Positions 25,457 to 37,323 of a stretch of DNA of 64,000 nucleotides are shown here, one piece after another. Position 1 is the stretch's first letter. Each line of letters starts with the position of its first letter. A program made the translations under genes and the position numbers. The notes beneath the pieces are model-generated. The model ran no database searches. It worked only from the letters and a program-made list of their open reading frames with translations, and had not been told where the DNA came from. The DNA is from Polytrichum commune (taxonomy: Eukaryota; Streptophyta; Polytrichopsida; Polytrichales; Polytrichaceae), in contig OX485804.1 of the NCBI GenBank assembly GCA_950295325.1, positions 7,750,001 to 7,814,000 on the forward strand, given 5' to 3'.

Positions 25457-26990
25457 ATGATGCAGTGGTGGATTGCTTTCATTTCTCTGTTGGTGAGGGT
25501 TGCGGTTTGGTTGAAGTCGTACTTCCGTTCAATTTTATGGAAGCCCCAACCTCAGGATACCAGCTGTGTGGTTGGGCAGGCGGGCGGCTCAGCACCGCAT
25601 CATGGTGAGGACCAGCTTGTTCAGGGCACGGTGGTTGTGGATGCTTTGGATTCGACATCATGGAGGTCGCATGATACACCGGATTTTGGTCTGGACCCGA
25701 TTCTCTCTGCGATCTCCCCGGATGAGAAACTATGGTTCTCTGTTTCTTGTAAATCTTCGGGCGAAGTTGATGCGCCTAGCCCTCAGGATCCCGATGTATG
25801 GAGGAAGACTATTGTGAAAAGGGTTTCCAAAGATCATAATTTGTGCATCAACATCACCCGACATTCCGGAGCCTCTCAATCCGGGGTCGTCCTCATCTTG
25901 ATGGAAAAATTCTGTGTGGAGGAAGAAATTGCAGTTATGTTCATAGAAGAGTTTGCGAATGCCATACGCTCCAACCCAAGGATTGAAACGGTACTTATTT
26001 GTACTGATTTCTCCGGAGATAATGAAACACTCATAATGAACATGATTGTGGTGACCCTGGAAAACCCTAGCTTGCAAGATGTTGAGCTGTTTCATTGGGG
26101 AGAAGGCTTACTTCCACTCGACCGAGCTGCAATTGAAAGCTTAGTATCCGCTCTCCGAAGGAATTTGACCCTTACCCGTTTTACCATTCGCAACGGAAGG
26201 CGGGGTGTTTTTGACACGGAGGGGCTCAAATTGTTCCTTGAACCCCTCATGATAGGTGGGGAAGGGTCCTACCAAGGTTTAAAAACTCTGCGTCTGGACC
26301 GCACTGGAATCTACGATGAAAGGGCCGAGGTAGTAGCGTCCATGTTGCGGCACAACACTTCCCTTACATGGATAAGTCTCGACAGAAACGAAATCGGGCC
26401 ACAGGGTGCGGCGTACATTGCAGAGGCACTACGCTCCAATACTACGCTTCGACAACTGGACATAGGTCACAACCTAATCGGTGCAGCGGGATTGAAGGCT
26501 CTGGTTGCATCTCTGACCCATAACATGGCCGACGGTGACCTTCAACCCAATTCATCTCTTACACATCTTGATATGCGGGGAGACTTAAGGGTAGAGGACA
26601 TGGAGTTCTTGGAGACCCTCGTACGACAAAATACGTCCTTGGTGAGGTTGGATTTGTCCTACTCAAGCTTATTGCAAGTTGCAGATAACGTGATCCGACT
26701 GCTACAGGCCCTCAAAACCAACAAGTGTTTGCAGGAGGTCATATTATTGGGTTGTGGCGGAGTGGTTGGGCGGAGGGTGTTGGGGACAATATTCGATCTA
26801 CTGGATGTGAATCATCATCTTAAAGAGCTCGATCTGCGGGGTACACCGCTGGCAGAAGATGGAGGGGCGGGGATGGTGGAGGCGGTGCTGGAGCAGAAGG
26901 CCAAGCACAACATGTGGGAGGTGTTGCAGGCCATGGCCACTGCCAAACCCAATTCCGCCAGAATCTTCCTTTGTGGCTACCCCTTTGCAG
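25457..26990 (+). CDS. Roco gene 2, exon 1: N-terminus and LRR domain, first half of P-loop
   Basis: The start is set at the first of two adjacent ATGs (25457, 25460), since upstream in-frame codons lack ATG. The first ~30 residues contain a strongly hydrophobic run (WWIAFISLLVRVAVWL) that could be a membrane anchor or signal-like helix. About residues 190-470 carry ribonuclease-inhibitor-type leucine-rich repeats, for example NTSLTWISLDRNEIGPQGA and NTTLRQLDIGHNLIGAAGL, each with the LxxLxLxxN-type core. The exon ends with GYPFA plus the first base of a Gly codon at the donor gcag^gtgagc (26990/26991). Confidence 0.82.
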
Positions 26991-29900
26991 GTGAGCCCAT
27001 GGACCCAATTTCAGAAAGCAAACTCCTTGTCCTTCTCTTTTCAGGCTAAAAACAACTCTGAGCAACTTTTGTGCTTTATTATTTGTGATTTTGATCCTAT
27101 TTGAGTAGTACACAAGTGTGAGCGGTGCAAGAAAAACCTAGATAAGACATGTGCATATTTGATCTGGCAAGAAATTGATAATAATATTAGCTATATCGAG
27201 ATGAAACATATGGGAGTCTAAAACTCAAAGAAGTCCTCTTAAGATTGTGTTCCTATACTCAAAAAAGGGACAATTTAGAAGATTTTGACCCCACTTCAAC
27301 CCCATACTATTACAAACAACTCTAATATTCGTTCGATGTTGGTCAGATTGTTCATCTTTTAGGTATTTGAAGTAACTTGTTAGGTTTGCTTAATCTATGA
27401 TGTATCATTCTTGCCCCTTAGGGGAAGCTTAAGTACTTTGAAGTAGTTGAATTGGAATGATCTTTAGTACTTACACTAGTACACTTTCAATCACAAATCA
27501 GAGCCTCATGTAGAGTAGTATATGCATATCAACACTACATATAGATTTTTCTAAACAAATGTAATTGACGAAAACTCTCCAATTTGACTGGAATTAATTT
27601 TGAACTTTGAAGTTGAACCTGTGGAAAATGATTAGATGACCATAACCCGCAATAAATGATGGGGAATTGTCCACATGCAAATTGTTTCATGGACAACTCT
27701 CAACCTAGACAAATTGATCATTTTATTTTCTGGTAAAAATAAACCGAACATATTTCAATGGTGTTTCTAAATTACGGGTTCTTCAATGTCAAAGTGTTGC
27801 CATGTCTTTTGGTATCGGAAGTTTGCTTCAAATGTTAGATTCTTTCTCAATTTTTGCAAACCTATATCGAACTTGACCATGTTAGGTTCATGCCATGATA
27901 GTCATGTGTATTTGTGTGATTCTTGAGTAGGCAAGACGACTCTTTCTCAAACCATAACGAAAGCAGTCAAACCCTCGGACCGTAATGCAATGTCTAAGCG
28001 TAGAAAACAATGGACATTTACAAGTTTACTATCAGGCATGCTCCGCAAGGGGGAGTCAAACGATGATCCAAAAGAAATGACACCACGAACACGGGGCATT
28101 GAAGTACATGGTATGTCATTTGATGACACCATGGTCACCATTTGGGATATGGCATGTCAAGATGATTATCATTCTTTCCATGACCTTGTGATTCCAAACC
28201 TTATGGGCAACTCCGGGAGTTCATGTTCTTTTTTACTTGTGTGCAATCCACTCCAACTTGGAACGCGTCGCCTCAAGAATGTCCAAGTAATTGGAGATGA
28301 ATTGTTATATTGGTTGCGGTTCATTGCCTCAAATTCAAGAATATCAACAGCATATAAGCCACATGTGATCATTGTATTGACAAACCTTGACATGGTAGGT
28401 CCCCACTATGAAAGTCTCAATCTACCAAGAATCAAGGATAAGGTTGAATGGCTTAGAAACCTCTTCAAAGATATTCTTGAGATTGATTTACAAGTGTTTG
28501 CAGTCAACGCCTTGTCAATTGACTCCATCAATGTTTTGCTCCAAACAATGAAGGCGCACTTGAAATTCCTATTGGGAACATTGCCACACGTTTTTGAGGC
28601 TTGTTCAAGGATGCAAGTTCTTATTGCCAATTGGAACCGTGAGCACCCCAACCAACCTCTTGTGCGGTGGAACGAGTTTTCTAAGTTGTGTGACAATGTG
28701 GAAGAGTTGAAATCTCTCGAGGGGCTTGGACCGGAGGTTGTGAAAAGGAAAAAAGAAGTTGTGGCAATTTCTTTACACGATAGCGGACACTTGATGTACA
28801 ATGAAGAGCTTGATTTTGTGGTCTTGAACCCTCATTGGTTTTGTCACGATATCATCGGATGTGTGTTGACATGCAAAGGGCTTGATAACTTGGATGGAAT
28901 CACAAATGGTACCATGACCAAAATTGATTTCAAGCATGTTGTGAATGCCTCCCTCCAACCAAACCTACAAGGGTTTAGTTTTGATGATTTGTTGCAAATG
29001 ATGATAAAGTTGGAGTTTTGTTATGAGCATGATGACGATAAGGTGTTGATCCCTGCCTTGCTCAAAGATGACAACGATCAAGCATGCTTGGGGAAACGAC
29101 AATTGCAATGGCCTTCTCAAGAGAAGCATTCAAATTGGCAGTATGTGGGTCGGCGAATATTATGTGACGATAAAGTTCGAACCGTCCTCACTCTTGGGTT
29201 TTTCCCACGATTACAGGTACAAAATTTAACCCATATCAACGGCCAGTGGTGAGCATAAGAACCTTACAATGCATTTATTGGTTACGAACATGTGAGCATC
29301 ACAGTTACGTAAGAAACAAACTATAATTAGTAAATTTCCTTCCTGATATATTTCATGTCATTGGATTTCCCTTTGTTGTACACTATGTAGTCATGACACT
29401 ATGTAGTCATGAAGGAAGCAACGGAAGTGTAATTCTTCGTTGTGATAATTTTTTGTTTTGGGGTTCTTCTCATGTATATAGAGTATATAGAGTATACGAG
29501 ATTGTCATGATGTAAATTATTTTGCGCTCAAGCAAAAAATAGTACTACAAAACAATCTTTTGGAAAGAATTTTAGAACCTTCATTGTTTATCATTTTGTT
29601 AAAAAGTAAAGCATTTCCAAATCAAAGAGAGCGACGTTTAATGAAATTTTCTTTCATCGCAGGTGGTATTTCAAAAGCTTTTTGGAAAAGACAATGGTAA
29701 AAATAGCTACAAGCTCGCCAAGAATGTGATATCATTCTACATGAGCGGGATGGAAGTCATCGTGGAGAGTAGTGGTCAAATCGGTTTTTACATTGATATC
29801 ATGGTGCGCTCTGCAAGGACCGACAAAGATGTTATGTTGGAGTTCTTACATACACATGTTATGAAACATATCTATGACCTTTGTGCTCATCCTGTCTTGG

Positions 29901-31063
29901 GTTGCCAAGGAGTGAAACTTGTTGAGGGAATTTTACGTCCCACATGTGTGGAACATTTGATTCCACGGATCCATAGGGAAGATCAAGTTGTTTTGGTTGA
30001 GGATCTCCAATCTATTGTTTTGGCAACTTGCGATTTTTCTTATGAGCACAATTGGAAAGAAGTTGGTCCGTTGGAAGGAGGTCATGATTATGCACAAACA
30101 TTGTTGGGCAACAAGGCATGGGAGAATATATTAAATAGACATCTCCGAGACTTGCAAAAGCTACAAAAGGTGCTCCCTTGTGATACGAAACATGAAGAGT
30201 TGATGCTTACACAACCACAATGGATGGATGATGGTGATGATGTCATGGATGAAGTGACCAATGCAGATGTGTATAAATTGGTTCAACGATGGGGACGAAG
30301 GGTGTGTTACGACATACAAGAGGGTAATACCAAGGTAATGACGAGGTTGGATGAAATGGAGAAGCGAATAACCATAAAATTGGACCACATCATTTCCATG
30401 GAGAAGGACATGCTACCAAAGATATGTGAGAATATCGACAAGTTGATGACATTCTCGGTGGAATTGCAACAATCTCAAGTGCCACGACTTGTGTACTTCA
30501 CCACAACTCCCAAGAAGAGTTTGAATCGTATTGTGACACGCATGGTGCCTGGCCTTACCAATTTGAAAATGCATTTCATGTGTGAACATCGTGGAGGGTT
30601 TCACATTGTGAATGATCAAAAAGGTTGTGATGTAACATTTGGCACAGAGATAACAAGAGTGTTTCAAATGATTTTGGTGTGGGGATTGAGAATATTCACT
30701 ATATTGGCAAAAGTTGGTGCGCATTTGACGGCCGGTATGGGAACAATGATTCCAGATCTAGCAAAGGATTTCATGTTGGTCGTTGATACGCCAGGCTTAC
30801 TCGATGGTTGGGAATTACCTTATGTTGATGAAACCCTTGACCATGAACTTCAAAGATTGACAATCACGGATGACGATAAACGTAGAGCTGAACAATGGTT
30901 GATCGATTTTTTGAAGGGGAAGAATTTATATGGTTTTTTTTCTTTGCGAAAGGCTATGTACAAAAATAGTATTGGAGGATGTCAGGGAACCATTGCATGG
31001 CTTTGTAGTGACCACATAAAGGAAGGTGAAGATGACTCTTCGGTGGTTTTACTTCCTTGCTAG
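25457..31063 (+). CDS. Complete Roco (LRR-Roc-COR, TORNADO1-like) gene 2, spliced from three exons
   Basis: Exons 25457-26990, 27931-29216 and 29663-31063 total 4,221 nt and join in one frame of 1,406 codons plus stop, close to the length of Arabidopsis TORNADO1. Introns are 940 bp (phase 1) and 446 bp (phase 0), both GT..AG. Joining exon 1 (..GYPFA plus g) to exon 2 (gc plus KTTL) makes the Walker A motif GYPFAGKT, strong proof of the model. Domain order: hydrophobic N-terminus, ribonuclease-inhibitor-type LRRs, Roc, COR. It is the only copy complete in the window. Oddity: G3 reads DMACQ instead of DMAGQ. The gene is open throughout, so it is probably expressed but may be altered in nucleotide handling. 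Confidence 0.82.
27931..29216 (+). CDS. Roco gene 2, exon 2: Roc GTPase
   Basis: The exon starts after tag at 27928-27930 with the second half of the P-loop (KTTLSQT). The residue matching the internal ATG of gene 1 is ACG (Thr) here, confirming that methionine is not an initiator. G3 is DMACQ (GCA TGT CAA, near 28150), where genes 1 and 3 have Gly. G4 is TNLD. The exon ends phase 0 at cag^gtac (29216/29217). It is about 95% identical to gene 1 by eye. The Gly to Cys change is at the residue that contacts the gamma-phosphate in Ras-like GTPases, so this copy may bind or hydrolyse GTP poorly. Confidence 0.83.
29663..31063 (+). CDS. Roco gene 2, exon 3: COR and C-terminus
   Basis: Starts at the acceptor ag (29661-29662) in phase 0 and ends with TAG at 31061-31063. 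Exact same length as gene 1 exon 3, with about 21 replacements, clustered toward the last 60 residues (for example NNIRGCHG against NSIGGCQG). The 3' flank stays homologous to that of gene 1 up to 31241, where an LTR-like element begins. Confidence 0.82.
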   Translation: MVFQKLFGKDNGKNSYKLAKNVISFYMSGMEVIVESSGQIGFYIDIMVRSARTDKDVMLEFLHTHVMKHIYDLCAHPVLGCQGVKLVEGILRPTCVEHLIPRIHREDQVVLVEDLQSIVLATCDFSYEHNWKEVGPLEGGHDYAQTLLGNKAWENILNRHLRDLQKLQKVLPCDTKHEELMLTQPQWMDDGDDVMDEVTNADVYKLVQRWGRRVCYDIQEGNTKVMTRLDEMEKRITIKLDHIISMEKDMLPKICENIDKLMTFSVELQQSQVPRLVYFTTTPKKSLNRIVTRMVPGLTNLKMHFMCEHRGGFHIVNDQKGCDVTFGTEITRVFQMILVWGLRIFTILAKVGAHLTAGMGTMIPDLAKDFMLVVDTPGLLDGWELPYVDETLDHELQRLTITDDDKRRAEQWLIDFLKGKNLYGFFSLRKAMYKNSIGGCQGTIAWLCSDHIKEGEDDSSVVLLPC

Positions 31064-31241
31064 TATACAATTTGAAGACACAAAATTAGTGATTTCCAAA
31101 CCGTGCAAGTGAATCACATATGCACATGTGATCCACCAAGGTTTAGCCCGTGAATGTAGAAATGTTTTGTGCATGACAAATACTCGACAAGCCAAGATAT
31201 GTTCATTTTATTTTAAAGGTCATAACATGCCAATTTGGTTC

Positions 31242-33075
31242 TGTGAGCCCAAATTGGTGCCCACATGAGTTTTTAGTTCTGGAAATGATTAAATCATAGG
31301 CTTGGTGTTGACAATGAATGGGTTAAAACATAAAAAGAGTGAGGCTTTTATTTAAATGTCCCTGTAAGCTTAAGGGATTGAGTGTGTGTAATTTGGTAAT
31401 AAGATATTTAATAATTAGACTGTGTCGTTGTTAAGGCTAGGAATGGCTTTGATTAAGAAGGTGGCAAGATTTAGGTTGCTTTTGCTTCCATTGTCAAGGC
31501 TTGGACCGGGGGGTTATTGTTTGTTTTAGGCTTCCAGTGGGTTAGTTTAAGGGAAGGGGGTCGGATTATGTGAGCCCAAAATGGTGCCCACATGTGTGCT
31601 TAACCCTCTGAAAACACTACAAACTAGACTTTGATTTTTATGTTACGAGAAAAAAATATAAAAATAGTGAAAATTAGTTAGTAGCAAGGCAATTGAAATA
31701 ATAGCTTAGTCGGAGTGTTATGGTTGAGTATCGTCCAAGTGATGAGATTAGAATTGAGTATAGGTTAATGTGTTCTTTTATTCTTTTTACTGGAAAAGGG
31801 TGGGAGGAATGCCTTCTGCCGAGGATGGTGCTCCTTCAAAGACACCATTTAGGCTTGTGGAATGTCCAATTTAGGTTGTGAGCCCGTTGGTTTAAGGGGG
31901 AGGACTGGTCTTCGGTAGATCAGGTTACTGGTAATTCGGAGATAGGGGGTAGGAGGCCCTGGTTGCTCACGGAGAGGCTCTTTTGCGGCTGGAAAAAAAA
32001 GGAAAACGAAAGGAAGGGGGTGCGGCACTAGGTCGGAGAGCGGCTGGGGGAATGCGAGGACGATGCCTTGATGGGAGAAGGTTGCTGGTCAAATGCGAGG
32101 AGGCCGGCTATCCGACTAGCAAGGGAGGATGACAAACCTGCACCTGGGGAGGATTCAGCTGGAGGTCATACAGTTCAAATTCCGAACCAGGAGTAATGCC
32201 GCAATCTGGAGGGGCGCAGCATTGATCTACAGAGGTGAATCGTGGCAGGGGTCCCGTAGAGAATGAAAGCCAATCAAGTGTACCAGATTGGGATGTAGGG
32301 TCAACAGGAAGGAAGCGGAAGAAAAAACTCGGAATGCAGTGAACACTCTATATTAGGTTGATACACCGATCAAAAACTTGTTTTCCTCTCTGGGCCCTGG
32401 GGGCGAATGCACTCTGAATTCTGGTGCGGTCTAGACAGGCCCTAAAGCGCGACCAAGGATTGGCAGATTGCCAATGCAGGAGGGATGAGTGAGGATTCCG
32501 GGGAAGGATCGCAGCGCTGGTGGTCACAGACTGCGGGCATCCGGATAGACCAACTGCCGCAATGCGTTATACCAGGCCAGCACCGAGGCTGGTGCCAAGG
32601 GCCAGGTGGCAGCTATTGAGAGCCCGAGGTAACCGAATTGGGAGGGGCAACACAGTCTCGAACAGAAGCCAGTAGCCAAAGGTTGGCTGAGGCCGGTAAG
32701 AGTGCAGAAGGAGATGGAGTTCAGGCCAGAGAACCGAAGGGCCGAGGGGGTACTGGCAGGAGCCCACTAAGGTTACAGGGGTCTTAGGAGCCGTAATTAC
32801 TAGGGCATCAATTAGGAAAAATCGTGGTTTAAGGGTTAGTGAATAGTGGGAAGGGAATGTAGGTTTATTGGTGAATTAGTTAGGATTTTGTATACACACG
32901 AGTATTTCTAAATACTTGTGGGCTACATGTTTGAATAAAAGTGAAAGTGTTTGGTTAGAATATTATGGGGCCTTGGGTGGTGTCCTGGATTTTATGGAAG
33001 TGCCCGTCGTAGCACATGTGACTCCTAGCCTCCACCCGGATTACGACGCATAAGGGTGGGGGTTTAGGCCTCACA
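31242..33075 (+). mobile_element. LTR-like element, TGTGAGCCC..CCTCACA family, + orientation
   Basis: Starts TGTGAGCCCAAATTGGTGCC right where the gene 2 flank loses homology to gene 1, and ends GGCCTCACA. A second element-start (TGTGAGCCCAAAATGGTGCC) lies at about 31570, so one copy is probably inserted in or fused to another. The 3' end (CACCCGGATTACGACGCATAAGGGTGG) matches the end of 7343-9087 (CCCGGACACTGACGCATAAATGGTGG). The GC-rich middle has no convincing coding region. A clean target duplication was not found. Confidence 0.5.
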
Positions 33076-33599
33076 AATTCAAAGGGCGTGTGAGCCCAAA
33101 AACGTGGCTCACCTGTGTTCTTATGTCTGCGCGGTTGTGAGGCCAAACCGCCCACCCTTAAGCGTCCTAGTCCGGGTGAGGGAATGGATATCACATTCGT
33201 GTTCCCTTAACTCCATCTTACCAACTTCGTGAGAATCCATCACATTTCCCATCAATCATTGCACACCAATCCATTCCACGATAATATTACAAGCGTTGAA
33301 AAACGTTCTTCTCTATTATCTCAATCATAACACTCCCTATTGCGACCCCAATATCATTCACACCCCAAAATCAACCGCTAATCCTACCATCCAATACTTC
33401 TTGTTCTCCTAGCTTACTAATGAACTAATTATTTAAACTAATATTAAGTGACAACCTAATTAACTATCTATCACCTAGTCTAATGTGGCACCACGGGCTC
33501 CCCCCTTATATCACCTTGGTCCCCTTTTAGTCCTCTAACTAAATCCCTCAAGGCCTAGCCTTAGGCCCTTGCAACCACTACTCCGAACTTCCTTGTAAG

Positions 33600-33725
33600 A
33601 CCGGCAGTTGCTGCCTTCAATCCCAACTTAATCTTCGAAGCTGCTGCCCCAACAGTCCTCGGCAGTTGCTGCCTTCAATCCCAGCTTAATCTTCGAAGCT
33701 GCTGCCCCACCAGTCCTCGGCAGCT
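33600..33725. repeat. 58-bp tandem duplication (gcagttgctgccttcaatcc unit)
   Basis: Two nearly identical units of about 58 bp, followed by a partial third. Lies inside the inverted LTR-like element. Confidence 0.7.
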
Positions 33726-34339
33726 GCTTTCCTAATTAATCACACTAAGCCCCTACCTGATCTCACTAATTTCCCCAAGACCCTCTTACTAATCCCCTAC
33801 CTAAATACACTAACTCCCCTAATACCCTCTTACTAATTCACACACTTTTTTCTAATTCTAAGAGCTCAAAATCCTAGAGAGGAAGGGGGGAGAGAGAGAG
33901 AGGAGAAGAGAGGAAGAAGAAGAAGAAAAGAGAGGAGAGGACATATGTGAGGCCAAACCACCCACCCTTAAGCGTCCTAGTCCGGGTGAGGGAATGGGGA
34001 TCACATTCATGTTTACATAACTCCCTCTTCCCAACTTCGTAAAAATCCGTCACATTTCCCATCAATCATTGCACACCAATTTATTCCATAACATGAGTAC
34101 AAGCGTTTACAAATGCTCTTCTCTATTATCACAATCCTAACACCCCCTATTGTAACCCACAATCACTCACATCAAGGCTCACCCAATAATTCACCACCTC
34201 AAGCCTCGTGTATTCCTACTTGCCAATGAACTAATCATCTAAATCAATATTATGTAATAATCTAAATAACCAAATATTACATAATCTAATTTGATCTATT
34301 AGTTCCCCCCTCTAATATTCAAACTCAGTCTCGCTTCAC

Positions 34340-34545
34340 CATAGAAACCAGCTGCCGTAGTAGCCCAGCTTCAATATATACCAACTTCAGTTGAGGCCAG
34401 CTGCCGTAGCAGCCCAGCTGCAGTATATACCAACTTCAGTTGAGGCCAGCTGCAATATATACCAACTTCAGTTGAGGCCAGCTGCAGTATATACCAACTT
34501 CAGTTGAGGCTAGCTGCCGTAGCAACCCAGCTTCAGTAGCAGCCC
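34340..34545. repeat. Minisatellite, units of about 35-50 bp (agctgc.. / accaacttcagttgaggc)
   Basis: Four or five imperfect units alternating an agctgccgtagcagccc-type block with atataccaacttcagttgag. Related agcagcccagttgc words continue to about 34720. Purine-rich GA tracts lie at 33884-33940 and 34722-34782. Confidence 0.7.
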
Positions 34546-35160
34546 AGCTGCGAATTAACGCCCACCTGTCCATTAATTAGCAGCCTAACCGCCACTAAGC
34601 AGTCTAGCTGCGGATCAACAACCCCTATTCCATTGATTAACAGCCTAGTTGCCCATTAGCAGCCCAGTTGCGAATTAGCAACCCCCTGTTCCATTGATTA
34701 GCAACCTAGTTGCCGCCATGAGAGAGCGAGAGAGAGAGAAGATGAAGAGAGGAGGAGAAGAGAGAGTGAGAGGAGGAGGAAGGGGCACCCAAGACCACAC
34801 CCCTTAAACCTTCTCCTACTTAGCAGGACCTCATCCTATCCACTAAACCCTCACCCCACAATAGGACCTTATTCTATCCACTAAACCCTCACCCCCTAAA
34901 CCAACAAGAACATGTTCTAAATCAAACATTTAAATCCAAGGCCCTTCCTCTTGCTTCATCAAACACTACACACTTAACCAAAACACTCCCTAATGCCACT
35001 AAGCTTCTAATTAACCACACAAAATAGGCTTAAGGCCTAAAACATAAACCACACCAAGCCTCACTCTTTTTATACTTTTGATTGTTTCAATAACACTCCA
35101 AATGCAATTCTAAATAAATTCTAAACATGAAACAAACATGAGCCACCATTTTGGGCTCAT

Positions 35161-37323
35161 ACATTCATCTTGGCAAGCATTGCCACCCAGTCAAGGTCGG
35201 CAACTGTAGAGATAGCCGCCAACGCATCGACGCCCTAATCGAGGAGCACGTCAAGCGAACGCCCCAAGCCACTCATAGCAAAATCATCCTTGAAGCCAGC
35301 AAGGACCTTGTGGGTGAGTTCCTCCTCCGTAATGATAGTGATCCTCATCACCTTCTCTCGTTGGAAGAACTTGAGCCCGTGTTTGATCGTTGCAAGGAGT
35401 TGAATTCCCCCCACCTCCGTAACAAGGTTACCAATTTCAAATACTTACGTAGGTTAGGGGTTATGAATGGCATCGCCAAGCTTCAAGGTGTCAGCAACTG
35501 GGCCTATGTTCAGCGTAATCAATTCCCGGGACAGGGTGACGATACGGACAAAGTTTTTGTTTTCAAGATGTCCGAGGTCGGCCCTCGTAGTGGGGTCGAC
35601 TTGGTTAAGCGCATGCAACCTGGTGGGGATCTCGAGCATGCTTGGATGATGTCTGACCATGTCAAACGCGTCGCCAAGTGGACCACCATGGCCTGCCACG
35701 TATATGATGGAACCTACCAGCGCATCATGACCATCGCTTGCTGCGACTTCCAATCCGAGGACAAGGATGCTCAAGTTTTTTTCTGGCAGAACCTCAACCA
35801 AGTCATGGCCCGGCACGGTATCCCACATCCAAACTTCATAGGCTTCATGGCAGACAGTGCCCAAGCCAATTGGAACGCTGTGCGCATTGTGTATGGTTCA
35901 GGTGATCCTAAAGTTCCAATGGAAGGCCGTGAGCGCACTTGTTATTTTCACCGGAAACAATCGCTCGAGAAACATACGAAATCGTATATAAAGCATGAAT
36001 TACAAGACCAACATAGACACCTTTGCCTTCAATATCGAAATGCGTCGTCTATGGAAGAGGCGGAGACTAGGTACCTAGCTATCAAAGCTTGGTGGGCGTC
36101 GTCGAATTGTACAAGTGAGGACGGTCTCAAGCACTTGCAGCTATGGCTTGCTTTTTGGCACTTCCGCTACCTTCAATGGGGTAGTTTCATGGAACTGGTA
36201 CATCTTCCTTATGTTTCATTTTTGTTCTTTCCTGCATTTAGTTTCCTCTCTCTGTGCTCGCTCTAATACTCCATTTCTCCAATCAGGAAAAGGTATTAAC
36301 CCCAGACCAATTGGCCAAGATGCCTTCGTACAATCTTGCGAAGTCCGTCCACAACAAGTGGCTTCAAGCCTCCGGCAACAAGGGTGGAGATCTCTACGTG
36401 GCTACGGAGGACGACTACATTCGCGCCTTCTTACAAGTTGTTGCATACTGCCAATTCCTTAAAGGCGGAGTTGGCGGTGATGGTCCAAGCAAAGAAGAAC
36501 TGAAGCTCAGGGGAGCTCAACGTCGAGCTCAGCGTACTGGCGACCCCACAGTGTTGCAGAAGGTCTTGCTTGACATGCCCGGTGCAGAAGAATTTTACAC
36601 CCGCGATCCACACCTTGAGGGCACCGAGGTGTTTGGATCGTAGAAGCGAAGACCGGACTCTCTAATTGGTGATGATGATGAGACGCACCGCCCGGATACC
36701 GTCAACTTCTCCCGCCCACCTCCCGCTAAGCGAGTTACTCGTTCTCAACCAGTACCACTACCTACTATCATTGAGGAGGCTTCCCCGTCTGTACAAGAGG
36801 TTCAAGTGCCTTCTCCAACAGGAATTGGTTTTCATCGTATAACCGCCGTACAAGAAACTAAAGTAGATGTCTCTCTTTGGCATATTGCCCACATACTTCA
36901 TACCTCTGGGAAGTCTTCTTGGGCTAATCATGCTGGCACGAAGAAGAAGTGCACCGCAAGAATCATCACCAATAATAAGAGCGTCCCTGCGCCGACCTAC
37001 ACCGGTATGTGACATCATTACACACTACAAACGGAGAAGCGAATGAAATTCGTTTTTTGCCCAGACGACATCGAGCGTTGTGTAAAGGACCCTCGTCGGA
37101 AATGGGTCATGCCGTTCTCTGTTGATGATCAGAAACATCGTATTCCCCCAATCTGGCCTGTCAAGATTGGCACCAACCTCACCCATTCGGAGATCTTCGC
37201 GCTTGAGAACGTAGGTTTTTAACTCCCACCAAATGAGCGCATCACCCCAACTCGACTCTTCACCAACTTTGCTCCCCGTTGGATATGTCTGGAATTCGTT
37301 CTCAAGAAAAATGTGCACTATCC
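35161..37323 (+). pseudogene. MULE-type transposase remnant, catalytic part
   Basis: The first exon (35161-36197) has lost its start to the LTR-like element on its left. It contains the MULE DDE pattern: HVYDGTYQ (first Asp, about 35700), FMADSAQANWNAVRIVYG (second Asp, about 35850), then CYFHRKQSLEKH. Exon 2 follows an 89-bp GT..AG intron (36198-36286) and stays in frame except for a TAG at 36641-36643. After about 37045, more frame reads MKFVFCPDDIERC up to a TAA at 37220-37222 and on to a possible donor near 37323. Two stops and a missing 5' end mark it as dead. Such elements cut and paste DNA with 9-11 bp duplications in this family; no terminal repeats were found here. Confidence 0.65.

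Larger units (their letters stand above)
33136..35159 (-). mobile_element. LTR-like elements of the same family, inverted and nested
   Basis: Two copies of the family end in inverted orientation begin at 33136 and 33946 (TGTGAGGCCAAACC.CCCACCC..TAAGCGTCC). The 5' end of the family, inverted, closes at 35151-35159 (..ccattttgggctca). The roughly 240 bp after each start are similar, so one copy is probably nested in the other. A start-like fragment at 33089-33120 lies between this and the + oriented element. The right end abuts and truncates the MULE transposase coding region. Confidence 0.5.

Noticed and set aside
35151-35160. Start of the MULE transposase at 35151
   Set aside because: The apparent start is TTG inside the end of the adjoining LTR-like element; the real 5' end is missing.
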